NCBI GenBank assembly: GCA_029817715.1
Contig: JARUPY010000456.1
Location: 62,001-126,000 of the forward strand
Length of the DNA stretch: 64,000 nt
Reading direction: 5' to 3'
Origin: Melastoma dodecandrum
Taxonomy: Eukaryota; Streptophyta; Magnoliopsida; Myrtales; Melastomataceae
Made by a program: the position numbers and the translations under genes. The notes beneath the pieces are model-generated. The model saw nothing but the letters and a program-made list of their open reading frames with translations. It made no database searches and was not told where the DNA came from. Numbering within the stretch: the first letter of the stretch is position 1; every line of letters starts with the position of its first letter. Positions 20,278 through 32,087 of this stretch are shown here, in pieces.

Positions 20278-22035
20278 TAAGCAAAAGTATGAACAAAAGT
20301 AAAAACACTTTTGACCGGATTGACGGATAAGGTTATTATTTTATTTGCCCAAACCCGACCCAAAATTTAATAGGGCCTCAAAATTATGGTCAAATACGAC
20401 TCATTTGATAAATTATATTGTTCAAATCAACTTAAATAGCGGGTTGGTAGGGCTAATTGGGGGCCGAGCCCATGAGCCGGTCTAATTTGAATGTAAATGA
20501 AGCTCATGTTAGTGTGAAAAAAGGAAAATAAAATTTCCGAAAGTAAACAAAGAAAAGAGATTTAGGTTGGCGCGGTTGAGGAAATCATCATGCCCATAAT
20601 TGTTTTTGTGTAATTATTATCGTGATAAATTCAATACATAGGAGGAAATGGTAAACTATTCGGGGGTTAGACCAACTCCTCCCAGCACAAAATATATAAT
20701 TATAATTAGCAGAAAACAATTGTTAATAACCACCTTCAAACTATCCAAAATTGTGTCGTGCTCTGTTCGCTTCGGAAGTGACCGTTGGATAAGGCGGATT
20801 CAAACACGTTGGAATTCTTTAGTACTACGAGTAACTGGTACTCGGAAGTTCGTTATGTGGTCGTCGTATGAATGAAAAAAGAGATGAAAAGGCAGCAGAC
20901 AGATACCCTTTAAGTAGAAGCACTCACGAATGCCATCGACGATGCATTCGGAAAGAAACAGGAGCACAAGATTGCCTGAATGCTTGAAGATAAAAAAACT
21001 ATATGTCCGTCTGTGGAGAGGTGTGTACAATGTCTAAGAACAACTATTTATACTATACTAGACCTATATATATACGAAAATGAAATATTGTACATATATT
21101 ACGTGTCCTTGTTGCCAGTCTTCATAGAATATCTCCTTTCTAATTGAGCAATCTTGGCAACAATTTTCTTTCATGTCTTGAGACCGTCTGGAATCTTCCA
21201 ATAACAGCTACTGATCAACCGAATCACCCCACTAGCATTCGCATCAGACTTTACTCGTTCGTCCAGTTGACTGTCGCTTGGTCACCTCGTTGACCCTCGT
21301 AGCCTGGTAGCCCCGTCGCTTGGTAATCCCTTCGCCCGCAAGTCTTCGCCTGGTGTGTTTCCACAGCTACCTCCTTACTGGGCCTCTCACATTTTGGCTT
21401 GCATTCTGGACCGTTGATCCACAGATAACACCGATATCTCGAGACCTTCTACAATATATCCAATTGCGCTTGTTCCATTTCAACGAAAAAGAATTTTCGA
21501 AACATGTTAAATTATTTTAAAATTTTTAAAATAGTGTCAAAATCCGTCTTTCAAAAATCTCTTAAAAAAGCTTTTCTTTTTATCATAAATCGAATTTTTT
21601 TCGTAAGTCGAATTTATAAAGTTCGATTTCTTTAAAGGGTTTTTTTTTTTAAGTCAGGTCTTTATAAGTTGGACTTTCTTTATGAATAAAATTGAACTTA
21701 TGAAGTCCAATTTTAACGTATTATTTCTAAAAATTTAAAATTATTTGACCGATTTTATAATTTTTTTTCCCGTCAAAAACATAATTCTCCATGAGTCGGG
21801 TATATTTGACTTGTGCGTCGATTTCGTCCAAACATGCGGGTGAGACTTTGCCGCTAATTTGTACGGCTTAGAAAAAAATAAAAGAAATGAAAATGCGTGG
21901 CTAGTCAGTCATTGAACAAAGCTTGCCTGAATTAACAAAAATTATAATATCAAAAGCTTCGGTCAATTTTGAACTCAGGAGGACACTTCTTCAATAATGT
22001 TTGTTATACGGGGGGGTTTCAGTCTCCCTTTCACA
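20278..22035. other. Intergenic region, AT-rich, no gene seen
   Basis: No coding similarity was recognised on either strand. About 21530-21780 is strongly AT-rich with alternating T-runs and TTCGATTT/AAATCGAA-like segments. The right end is the 3' flank of the pectin acetylesterase gene. Confidence 0.6.
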
Positions 22036-25000
22036 TCAGGTGAAGTCCATGTTGATGCAGGTCGGATTGCATGGGTATTCCCCGTCTACTTCCCTCACCG
22101 GCCGCCTCCTGTTGAAATACCAGTCCCCTGTCGTCTCCGCAATGGTCTGCTTTGAGCCAACCACATAGTAGATCTCCCAAACAGTTAAAAACGGAACAAG
22201 ACAGATGCACATTGTGGGAGGAGCTATTCATTGCGGAGAGCTGCGGATAGAAGAAGACCAATCACCTTGTTGTTAATTCGTGGGGATGTTGGGGAATGCC
22301 ATGTCGTGCCGTACCATGTTTGACAGTGAATGAAGCAGGAATTTATGAACAATCCGCCGTCGCTGCTCTTCTGGAACTCGTCCATGGCCTTGAGCAGAGA
22401 TCCGCGGAAACCTGCACATTGCCACACTTAATGTCAATATTATCTTCGTCAACATTTTTCCTGTACAAAGCCCTCCTCGACTAGCGTCAATACAGGAGGA
22501 TCCTGTATCTGTATGGGATCTTACCCTTGTAATTATTTGTGAAGTGGCCGTTCTCATGCTTTGTATATATATTAAGGTTCAAACTCATATCCATAGATCT
22601 AGACCTCAATGAACATGGAATGCCAGAGCATTTCAACATCATTTAGATATAATTTCGAGGCTAAACATGGTTCAAAAACTTCTTAGCTTGCTAAATGAAA
22701 TGGAGAAAAAAAAAAGAGATCAACGACTATGACAAAACCAAGTTAAGTTATACCACAAATATAAGATAATGCCTCTGTTTCTTCATCAATGAATTATTTA
22801 CCGTTCAAAATCTCAAGCTGATTGGGAGAACAAGCTTGAATATTCAGTCGGCATCTCCACCAACTTCTTGTAGGATCTGCCTTTAATGGCACCAAGACAT
22901 TTTGAATCTGCATAACATATCACAAGAGGAACCATAATCTACACTCTCGACGCAGCATATATGCATTCTCTACAGGTAAACTTACCTGCCAAAAGTCGTA
23001 AGCGGGATTAACCAGAAAAACCGGGGTTCTTATGTTGCGAATGACTTCCACAGGAAAGAAGCACTGTGTTGGAAAACCAAACAACATATCAAGAGGCCTA
23101 ATGGAGATTGTTGATAATTTAGCAGAAAAGTCGTATGCCTTAGACAATAATGGGAAGCAAACGAGATGAAAACCTACATCAGATGGTTCCTTTTTTGCAA
23201 CACAATCCCGGTGCAGACTTTTATGCACTCCCTGAGATAATTTTCAGAAGGTAAGCAATAATGATGCAACAATATCAACAAAATGCTGGTAATAAAAGGT
23301 CAGCTTCCAATCATGCAAAAAAGTAGAATTGCAAAAAGATAAGGTAATTCCTTTAATGCCTTTTGATATGCAACTCATCAGGCAATCCAGGTCACAGCTC
23401 AAATTAGTTAAGACTATTCCGTGTTACAACAAGAACAACAGTTATATATAGCATTATTTTACTAGCCACATGCGCATTTATGATGAATCGATCATACCAA
23501 CCTTATATACCTATTTCTCTCACGTTAAGGGCTTAAGCAATGTCGGGAACAAGCACTACACTATGATCTGAAGCCACAAAACTGAATAACTAGAGCAAAA
23601 CCTGAAGCTGAACGACATTATGGTAGAAGGATCTCATACTGCGATTTCCACTGACATCTTTCCTGAATCAGGCCAAATAATGAAGTTATTAAATTCCCCT
23701 AGAACAAGAGAGAGAATTTGTCGAGCCATCGGTAAAGAGATGACATATCAATGAATTTCAGGAGGCAATGAACTGGGTGTGAAGACATCCATCTTCAATT
23801 TCAAATACAGGACAACCAGGCTTGATCATTTTGGCAGTAAAAGTGAATGAATCTTTGTACAAAGCCAATCAGGCCCACATTGGAGTCCCGGAATGTAAAC
23901 AAAAAAAAGTGTCCGGAATCCCAAGCAGCAGAAATGGACCAAATAGAATAACAACGAACAAAAATGAACATACTCATCAAGGAAAAAACCCGCATCAGCA
24001 AGGCACTTTACATCTGCACTCTTTGGCAAAGCTTCACGGAATTCGTCGCAATGAAGAAGTGTTGCCAATCCTCCGGCAGAGCATCCAGAGAGCAGGGACT
24101 GAAATTTGAAACACCCATCAGTAGGCAACATGGTTTATTAATGAGCTAGCTAATTTCACATGGCCATCAGAATGTAGAAAAAAAAGAAACAAAAGAATTC
24201 TCAAAGTTCCAAACAGAAATCTGTCCAAGAGCCTTTGATGCCTCACTAAAAGTAACAGCTTATACCATCTCTTGGGATAGTAGAAGTATGAATGATATGT
24301 ACTGGTAGAAATGTTATATTCAGCCGGATTTGGAAACCAATCATTTATTCATGAGGGGTTGTGGTGTGAAACATCCATTGAACGCATTCCTGGTTCTTTG
24401 CGGGAGGTAACAACCAATGGCAGCCCAACAAATCAGCATTGAAGTCAAGCTACACTGATTTTGATGTTTGAGGATTAGGCAACGATAAATTTTCATGGAC
24501 TTTATTAGCTTTGCTGAGTCAAGTAACTTTATAAAAGCATGTGACAGCAAACAACAACAGAGCTAAATCAAAAGCACCAGAAATTACCTGCCTAGCACTA
24601 GACAATCCTGCCGACAACAATTCATCCATGATCGATTTCCAGATGAGCTGACCTCTAAAATAAAGCTTAGTGTTGCCCTGTCAGAGAGACACAAGAAGAC
24701 ATGTTTACCAGGAAAAGGAATTAACAATCCAATTCAATGAGGCCGCGACCATAATTTATACAGAAGGAACAAAGAATACACTGGAGCTTAACCTTGGGCT
24801 CGGTATCAGGATGACCAGAAAAAGAGGCACCGTCGCAGTACCGTATCTTGACTCTGTTCCAGTTATAGAAATCTGAAAAACAAAAACCAATCACAGGATA
24901 AGATCCGATCGGCGAAGATTAAAGAAAGACAAGGACATCCCCGCTGCAAGAACAGGGAAGGCCGATTCCGAGAACCCAGTTACCCGGATTTTCTGAAGGA

Positions 25001-25580
25001 TGAGGACTCAAGATACCCTTGAAAAGAACTCGCCTTTCCATGTGCTTGGAGGAACCCAATGCCGTCCCTGCCCGAAACGAACAAGAGGGGATGCTATCAC
25101 ACCAGCCGCCACCCTACCTCATAATCACGACATCCTCCAATCAGACAGGCAGGCAATCAATCAGGAAAGAGGAAGAAAATCACAATCACCTCAATGTGGA
25201 GGACCCAGCTGTCGGATCCGGAACCATATCCCCTGGAGAAGTGGTACCCGGGGGCGCTCCCATCGAGGCAAACTGAATTGGAAAGAAACCGATACGGCAG
25301 ACAAGAAACAAACCGTGATGGGGGTAAGATCGAGAAACAAGGGAAGGAAGGGAAGGGAAGAGAGGGGGAGGGGGTTACGTGCGCCTTTGTCCTGGGAGTC
25401 GGTGAGGAGGGTGAGGTCGACGAGATCGGGGGGAGAGGGGAGTGGGGTTTGGGGTGGTTTGCGGAGGAAGAGGGAGTCGGAGAAGAATAGGAAGAGGAGG
25501 AAGAGGATGACGCAGGAGGCGGGAATAACCCAGTTCCTCTTGTTCAGGAGCCGCGACGGTGCGTTGACGACTTTGGACAT
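22036..25580 (-). CDS. Pectin acetylesterase, 12 exons, intact
   Basis: The enzyme removes acetyl groups from pectin in the cell wall (carbohydrate esterase family 13, Notum-like). Exons on the minus strand: 25379-25580, 25190-25272, 24984-25113, 24793-24872, 24588-24677, 23974-24098, 23602-23662, 23178-23231, 22986-23063, 22802-22907, 22266-22411 and 22036-22146. All have GT/AG ends and consistent phase, giving 1266 nt and 421 residues, a normal family length. Residues ~17-35 are a hydrophobic stretch ([16 protein letters not shown]), a signal anchor for the secretory route. Then [25 protein letters not shown], the nucleophile motif SGCSAGG, the aspartate in NPAYD and the histidine in IHCQT form the expected Ser-Asp-His triad. 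The protein ends [11 protein letters not shown]. The start is the first Met before the anchor. Confidence 0.92.
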
Positions 25581-25717
25581 CTCCTCTTTCAAATGCCCGG
25601 TTGGGTTCAGCAACGAACTTAAAATTGTTGTTATTAATTTCAATTCTTCTAAAACACCAGTAATAAAAACAAATACATCCACTCTTAACCCATCCCACCC
25701 CACTTATCCATCCACTC

Positions 25718-26960
25718 TTAATCGACCTCCTCAATCTTGGGGCCAGCACCAGCACCAGCACCAGCACCGCTAGATCCACCCGCAGGTACGTCATCGTCCA
25801 TGTCGGCACCCCCCATGTCCCCCCCAGCACCCTGGTACATCTTGGCAATCACGGGGTTGCATATGCTCTCCCGCTCCTTCCATCTTATCCTCAAACTCGT
25901 CTGCCTCAGCCAGCTGGTTGCTGTCGAGCCATTGGATGGCCTGTTCGATCGCATCCTCTATCTTCTTCTTTTCCGCTGGAGGTAGCTTGGCACCAATCTT
26001 CTCATCCTTCACCATGTTCCTCATGTTGTAGGCGTAGTTCTCCAATGCGTTATTCGCCACCAACTTCTTCTTGTGCTCCTCGTCCTCCGACTTGTACTTC
26101 TCAGCCTCCTGGACCATCTTCTCTATCTCCTCCTTCGACAGCCTTCCCTTGTCGTTGGTGATCGTGATCTTGTTCTTCTGCCCCGTCGTCTTATCCTCGG
26201 CCGAGACATTCAAGATGCCATTTGCGTCAATATCAAAGCAGACTGGGATGCCCCTAGGAGCAGGTGGAATGCCCGATAACTCAAATTTCCCGAGGAGGTT
26301 GTTGTCCCGGGTCCTTGTTCTCTCACCCTCATAGACCTGGATCAAGACTCCAGGCTGGTTGTCTGAGTATGTGGAGAAGACCTGCTCTTTCTTGGTGGGA
26401 ATGGTGGTATTCCTAGGGATCAGGACAGTCATGACACCTCCAGCGGTCTCAAGACCAAGAGAAAGAGGGGCGACATCCAAGAGGAGGAGATCCTGCACCT
26501 TCTCATTGCCCTCACCACTGTCAATAGCTGCCTGGACAGCAGCACCATAGGCAACGGCCTCATCCGGGTTGATGCTCTTGCAGAGCTCCTTCCCATTGAA
26601 GAAATCCTGCAACAACTGCTGCACCTTGGGGATCCTAGATGATCCACCGACAAGGACAACATCATGCACGGAGCTCTTCTCCATCTTAGCATCTCTCAAG
26701 CACTTCTCCACAGGCTCCATACATTTCCTGAACAAGTCCATGTTGAGCTCCTCAAACCTAGCCCGGGTGCTGGTCGAGTAGAAATCAATCCCCTCATACA
26801 AGGAATCAATCTCAATTGTGGTCTGAGCAGTGGATGAAAGAGTCCTCTTAGCCCTCTCACAAGCAGTACTCAACCTCCTGAGAGCCCTAGGGTTACCACT
26901 AATGTCCTTCTTGTTCTTCCTCTTGAACTCCTGAATAAAGTAGTTGTACGTGCGCCTTCC
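25718..26960 (-). pseudogene. Truncated, frameshifted cytosolic HSP70
   Basis: This is the C-terminal two thirds of a cytosolic HSP70 chaperone. Reading on minus from ~26960: [20 protein letters not shown], the end of the ATPase domain with [16 protein letters not shown], the substrate-binding domain with [19 protein letters not shown], the helical lid, and the cytosolic tail GPKIEEVD with TAA at 25718-25720. The first ~240 residues, including the phosphate-binding loops, are missing; homology stops abruptly near 26955. An extra G near 25880 shifts the frame, so the main frame ends at 25791 with unrelated residues while the EEVD tail is in another frame. It lies only ~140 bp upstream of the pectin acetylesterase ATG on the same strand. 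It could be a decayed local gene or a retrocopy; no intron is expected in this part, so the sequence does not decide. Confidence 0.88.
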
Positions 26961-27227
26961 AGTCTAGCACGCGCGTGACGGTTCGAACGACCCGTAGATT
27001 CGGACCCGCTCCCCAATGCCTAATCGGTCGACGTCGCGACTTGAGCGTCGGACGCTGCAGAAGGGAATTAGATGATCCCTCCCTGGGTTCCTATGAGACG
27101 GCGGACGAAAGGCGGAGCATGATCCGAAGAAAGAACTTTCGGGATGACTCGGAAGCGGCTCGTGTCGTCAGTTGCTCATCCAAAATGGCTTCGTAAAAAG
27201 GTTGTTGTTTAACCTAGGTAAACTATA

Positions 27228-27238
27228 CGGAGTCGCCA
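27228..27238 (-). other. Candidate primer binding site of the long-LTR element
   Basis: TGGCGACTCCG on the minus strand, one base after the proposed LTR end TCA. It begins with the TGG complementary to a tRNA CCA end. The young Tat element in this window has a site of similar start, TGGCGACCACAG. Confidence 0.4.
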
Positions 27239-29820
27239 CTGACTTAATTTTAAAAGTTTAGTTTAAGTTGGAAAACCAGAGTAAGATTCGGGGATTCATA
27301 ATTACTAACTCTTAACTCTAAAGATGAGAAAAGGTGACATTTGTTCCAAAAGTTTGCTTTTGGTTAACGAGTGTTGGACACGATTCAGGCATGACTTCGG
27401 ACTCATGTCAATGATTTATGGGCGTTGGACATGATTCGGGCTTTTTGGACCCGAACTCATGTGTGTTAGTTTAACAAGCAGCATACGACGAAAAGCCTAA
27501 CAGCATGCACCTTAACCACAGATCAATAATTTAGATCAATGGGAGCGGGAAAGGGCCTATGCACTTGGGCCAACGACCCGTTACATGTGGAAATAAATAA
27601 AATCGGGAGGCCCGCACCTCTCTCATGTACCTAAGGCTCGTCAAGATGAATTTACATCGGCCGAGCTCGTTAGTTAGGGCCGCTTTCGAGACGTACTTCC
27701 ACCATGGGTTTCCTCGCGTGCCTTCAGTCTTTGAGCTTCGTTTTGTCGAACTCCCGTGAAGCTCGATTGATTTTCATGCAAATCAAATCAAAATACGGTG
27801 AGGAAAATAGTGGTCAGAAAATTCTAATTAAGACATGTCAAATAATTAGAATTAACTGAGTGAGTAAGAATGATACTCACATGGCGTTGTGTGGCCCGTT
27901 GATGCCGATCCTCCGTGTCATTGGAAGATAACGGGGTGTTGTTTGGCATGTTGATGTTGATCATAAGCGATGTCAGAAGATAACATTCCGTTTGAAATAG
28001 TTGATTTAAATAGAGCATTTTATAGCCCGTTGATGTCCATCTTCCGTGATGTCGGGAGAAAATATTTTTTGGTAGTAAATCTCCATGGGGTGGGGCAAAA
28101 GACGGTGGGGCTCGGGAGACGATTGTGGCGTGGATCTAGAAGGAGGGAACCGTCGATGAGACGACCTACAAAAAAATTTTCAAATTTAATTAGGAGATTC
28201 AACCGAAGTTGAACGGTCAAATAGCGGAAACGACATAATTACAGTCTTCTCCGCATTGTCATTCCTTGGCTAGACTGATAAGCTTCGCCACGTGTAATCT
28301 TCTAATCGTATCTCTGCATCACTAAAAATAAATTCCCCATTTAGGGTCAGCGATAATTCACTGAGTACGTTCTACCCATGTACGAACGAAAACCGTGAGA
28401 CATCTAAACATCCTAACGTGCATATTTAAAAGTCATTATGCACACGCACTCTCAAATTAACATAGGAAATACGAATTCGAATAACATTCGCACCACATTC
28501 TTCAGGATATAACATAGAACAACAATCGAATTACAACAGAAGAAGTAAATCATCACAACAACGACTCCCTCAGACCTCTATTTCCACCAATGTCAACACT
28601 TCAAACGGTGTCAGGACCATCGAAGTGCGTCCCCACCCACTCCTCCGGGAGCGCCCGGGTGACGGCAGCAAGAACATGCACGAGTGGTCGTCGCCTCCCC
28701 GTCCTCCTCCGACGTTACAGCCGGGTAATACCACTCCACCTCGTAACAGTAACAATATCAGCCACTCACTCAACCATTGTCTCATCGCGGCAGAAGATTG
28801 AATTAGAATACTGGGTAGCGGCTATCCGACATAGCCTCCACTACCTCCTTGTAATGTGGTTTCATCCCGGAAATCGAATTCGTCCCCTTTCCTGCGTGAA
28901 AGGGTAACACGAAATCGAATTAGAAGTTTCGATAATATTCGTTACTAACATCAGTCGACAATGAGAATATTAAACTCTCGTGCCATGTCGGATTTTGACC
29001 CAGTCTACCATTCCGTATTTATTTAGTATTATTACCACAGATTGTAGATATTTTATTCACACTAAAAGCTTGGGCATTAGGAGATGAGACGGGGTTCAAA
29101 TGGAAAAGCCTTGACTCGTGGCGATTGACATTAGGTCGTCGAGGAGGGAGAGCACCGCTGCCGGATGTGGGATGTCCGTGGGAAGACCATGGGCCATCGA
29201 GAGGAGGTTGAGGATATCGATCTGATCGTCGGAGAGCTGGGATTCAGCGACGCGGATCTGAGGGTCAGGAGACGTCGGAAGACGGGGATCCGCCACTGCT
29301 AGAGACGTCAGGAGGACAGGGGTCTGCCACTGTTGAATCGAGAGACATCGGGGAGGGCATAGTCGTTGCCGCTGCGGTTCTGAGGACGCAAGGGAAGACT
29401 GGTTCGCCGCTGCCGGTGGTTTGGAGACGCTGGGAAGAACATTGGTTGGCCGTCGCTGGTTTTGGGAATGACTGCCGCTGGAGGGGGGAGGTGAAAGCAT
29501 CGCAAGTTTGACGAATTTTTAAAACTTTATTTCATTGCTTAATATACATGAGAGTCGGTACAAATCGGTTACAACTCGATTTTGAAGGAAAATCGCAATT
29601 TACTATACTTGTACATGTTGCGCACTCATATGATTATTCTAGCCCGCAAAAGACTCGCACTCGTCAAGACCTAATAAATCACGCAGCCTTACAAGAAGAA
29701 TTCCTTAAATTTCGACATTCGTTCATCGAGCACTTCCTCATTAAAACCGTCCCGCATTAGCCTTTCCACATCCAGCCCTTATGCGGGGTTATTCTCTCTC
29801 GTTCGGGCTGTCCCCTCACT

Positions 29821-30132
29821 CTCCAACAAGGTAAGAGTCGAGGTTTATAACTCCTCTAGAGCTCCCTACAAGGGCAGCCCAAGGTTGCCCGAAGCGTCCG
29901 CTTCGTTCGCACTCGTTTCAACCGAGTATCGCCACATCCGTCCACTCCCCGCTCGGCACACATTAGCCGGCTCTTGCAGAGTCCTTCCAGCCTCTATGGC
30001 TGTCCCTTCCGCCTCCAACGAGGCAAGGGTCGAAGTTTCCTAACCCCTCTAGTGCGCCCTTCAAGGCAGCCCAAACATCGCCCGAACCCGAAGCATCCGC
30101 TTCGTTCGTGCTCGTTTCGACCGAGTATCGCT
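29821..30132. repeat. Imperfect ~190-bp tandem duplication
   Basis: Two copies start near 29821 and 30013. Both contain CTCCAAC-AGG-AAG-GTCGA, CCTCTAG-GC, a segment CATCCGCTTCGTTCG or GTCCGCTTCGTTCG, and CTCGTTTC-ACCGAGTATCGC. They are diverged and lie within the proposed long LTR. Confidence 0.6.
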
Positions 30133-32087
30133 TATAACGGTCTCCTCCCAACCACCCCCGAGCATATGTTCCGTGCGTCCCTTGGCACTAGGAATCAGCC
30201 TTCAAGGCTCTCTTAAGACCCCATCCGGGTCCCTCATTCCAGCCCCACGGCCGCTTCATTTTCCGAGACATTAGTCTCGCAGTTCCGCTCTTTAAGCGTA
30301 CATCCGGATCCATCCTTGGATGAGGCTTTTCCGTACCTTGTCCCCCTTCGGATCCTCACCTATTTCCAGCCACATGGCCGAGTTCCAACCCCTCAAGGGT
30401 CGCGCACACATAGTGTCCCATACGTCCCGTCTTTCGACGCTCAAAACCCACATCGTGCCACCGTACTTCCAACGGGTTTAGGGGCGGCTTCCTTCCTCTC
30501 CAAGGTCCGGCCATGCCCCCAACCCGCCTCATCTCACCATCCAAAACCCATTCAAGACCACCATCACAACTCAATGTAAATAAAGGTTAAGGGCGTAAGG
30601 GGTACCTTCCCGTAACTTCGGCGCAAAACCGAACTAGCTCTAACCTCCTCCGCACGACCTCCAACCTCGAGGGTTGCCTTCGCACAGCCCTGAACCTTTG
30701 GCTGGCTCGGCGTCTCGCCCTTCTCGCGCGGGAATCCATGATGTCGGCCTCGCTTCTTCCTTCCCCAAGCTCCGGCCGACCTCCCTCTTCCTTTCCTTCT
30801 TTCTTCCCCTTTTTCTCTCTTTTCTTTCCCTCTCTCCTCCTTGTGTATTCGTGTGGAAAAATGAGGAAGAGTCCCCCTTCCGGATGGGAGTCCGAACGGT
30901 AATATAGGGGGGGAGGGGAAAGGACTTATTATTGTTTTATTAGACAAATGTCACATCCTTCCCCCAGTCAACAATAAACAATTGTTGGGTTTTTCCCCAT
31001 GAGTGATTTAAGGAAAAGTGATTCTTGTCCCTTTGTTGACTAGTCAAATCCGATCCAATGGCTAGAGTTTTCCCACTTTCTTCATCCTACGGTTCATGTA
31101 AATTCTTGGGAATGAATTAGCTAAGGGTTCTCATAACTCCCCTTAATTCGGCTCAAGGGCCGAGATTGATCCGGGCATGGGCGTCCCCCTGCTTTCCGGG
31201 ACAGCCCCCACAGGACCCCCCCTTGAGCCCCCCTGGGTCCCCTCTGTACCCCCGTTGGGTCCCCTCTGGGCGCCTCCTGGACGCCTCCTGGGCGACGTCC
31301 GTCGTCCCGGGGTCGGCAGCTGTCGACCGCAGCTCCATTTGTGACTCCCCTTCCACGACCAACTTCACTCGCGATTATCTTAAGATCTAAGCATTATCTC
31401 AAAAATCTAATCCATATTAAACGCCTCTTAATGACCTCCTTAAGACCCCCGAGGTGTTTAATTTCAATTTCGGGTCGGGCCATTTTTCGGCCGAAATGAC
31501 CCTTAAGATTGCCCTCATAGGCATCCCGGGCGTGCCCGGGGTCGGTGGCCTTCGCCCACGGATCGACCCCGCATCGCCCTCCCAAAGGCATTCGTGATCG
31601 ACTTTCTCTCTCTTCACGGTTTGAGGTCTGGGCGTGCCAGGGCCATCGAGTGTCGCCCCTCAGGCCTCTGGGAGTGCCTTCCCGTCGCCCCTTCAGGGTC
31701 GCTTCCTGATCGGGTTTCTCTCTCTTCAAGGTTCGAGTTCTGGGCGTACCAAGGTCAGCGGCCGTCGCCCACCCATCGACCCCTGGGTCGGCGACCAGCG
31801 CCCTTGACCCCATCCACGCCGGCCCTCGGGCGGCCCTTTTCACGGCTAACCTCAAAATTCTAACAGCCACTTTGGGGCCTTATTTCTCATCTCCTATCAC
31901 CTCATACGCATTCCGGGCCGATCTGAAGACCCTCGATTTTGGCGTCCCGAGCCCCTTAGTCGCCTCGCCACACCCGTGCGTGCGCCCGTTAGTACTCGTG
32001 CGTCAACCCCACTTACTCACCCGTTTTCTCTTATCACGTGCACTCTTTAATTACGCATTCATAATCATGAAAAATGGGGTCGTTACA

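Larger units (their letters stand above)
26967..32087 (-). mobile_element. Degenerate retroelement-like region, possibly one very long LTR of a Gypsy element
   Basis: On the minus strand, 32087 starts TGTAACGACCCC, a typical Gypsy LTR start. A TATA-like CCCCTATATT follows at 30910-30901, then a purine-rich leader. Near the other end, AAGTCA at about 27240 is followed by TGGCGACTCCG (27238-27228), which looks like a primer binding site. If both are right, the LTR is ~4.85 kb (27240-32087), as in Ogre/Tat relatives, followed by ~270 bp of leader before the break at the HSP70 copy. No pol sequence remains. The plus-side flank after 32087 (GGAGG) has no partner that I can see. This is an inference from ends and composition only. 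Confidence 0.4.

Noticed and set aside
25000..25773. Long plus-strand frame of 257 codons
   Set aside because: It is antisense to exons and introns of the pectin acetylesterase; composition explains it.
25791..26873. HSP70 as a functional gene
   Set aside because: The nucleotide-binding N-terminus is absent and a frameshift separates the EEVD tail.
29096..29500. Minus-strand frame of 134 codons in the retroelement-like region
   Set aside because: Proline and serine rich, GC-biased, no family recognised; within repeat DNA.
30949..32087. Solo LTR starting TGTCACATCC and ending GTTACA
   Set aside because: The ends are TG...CA but the flanks ACAAA and GGAGG do not match as a target duplication; a longer LTR fits the TATA box position better.
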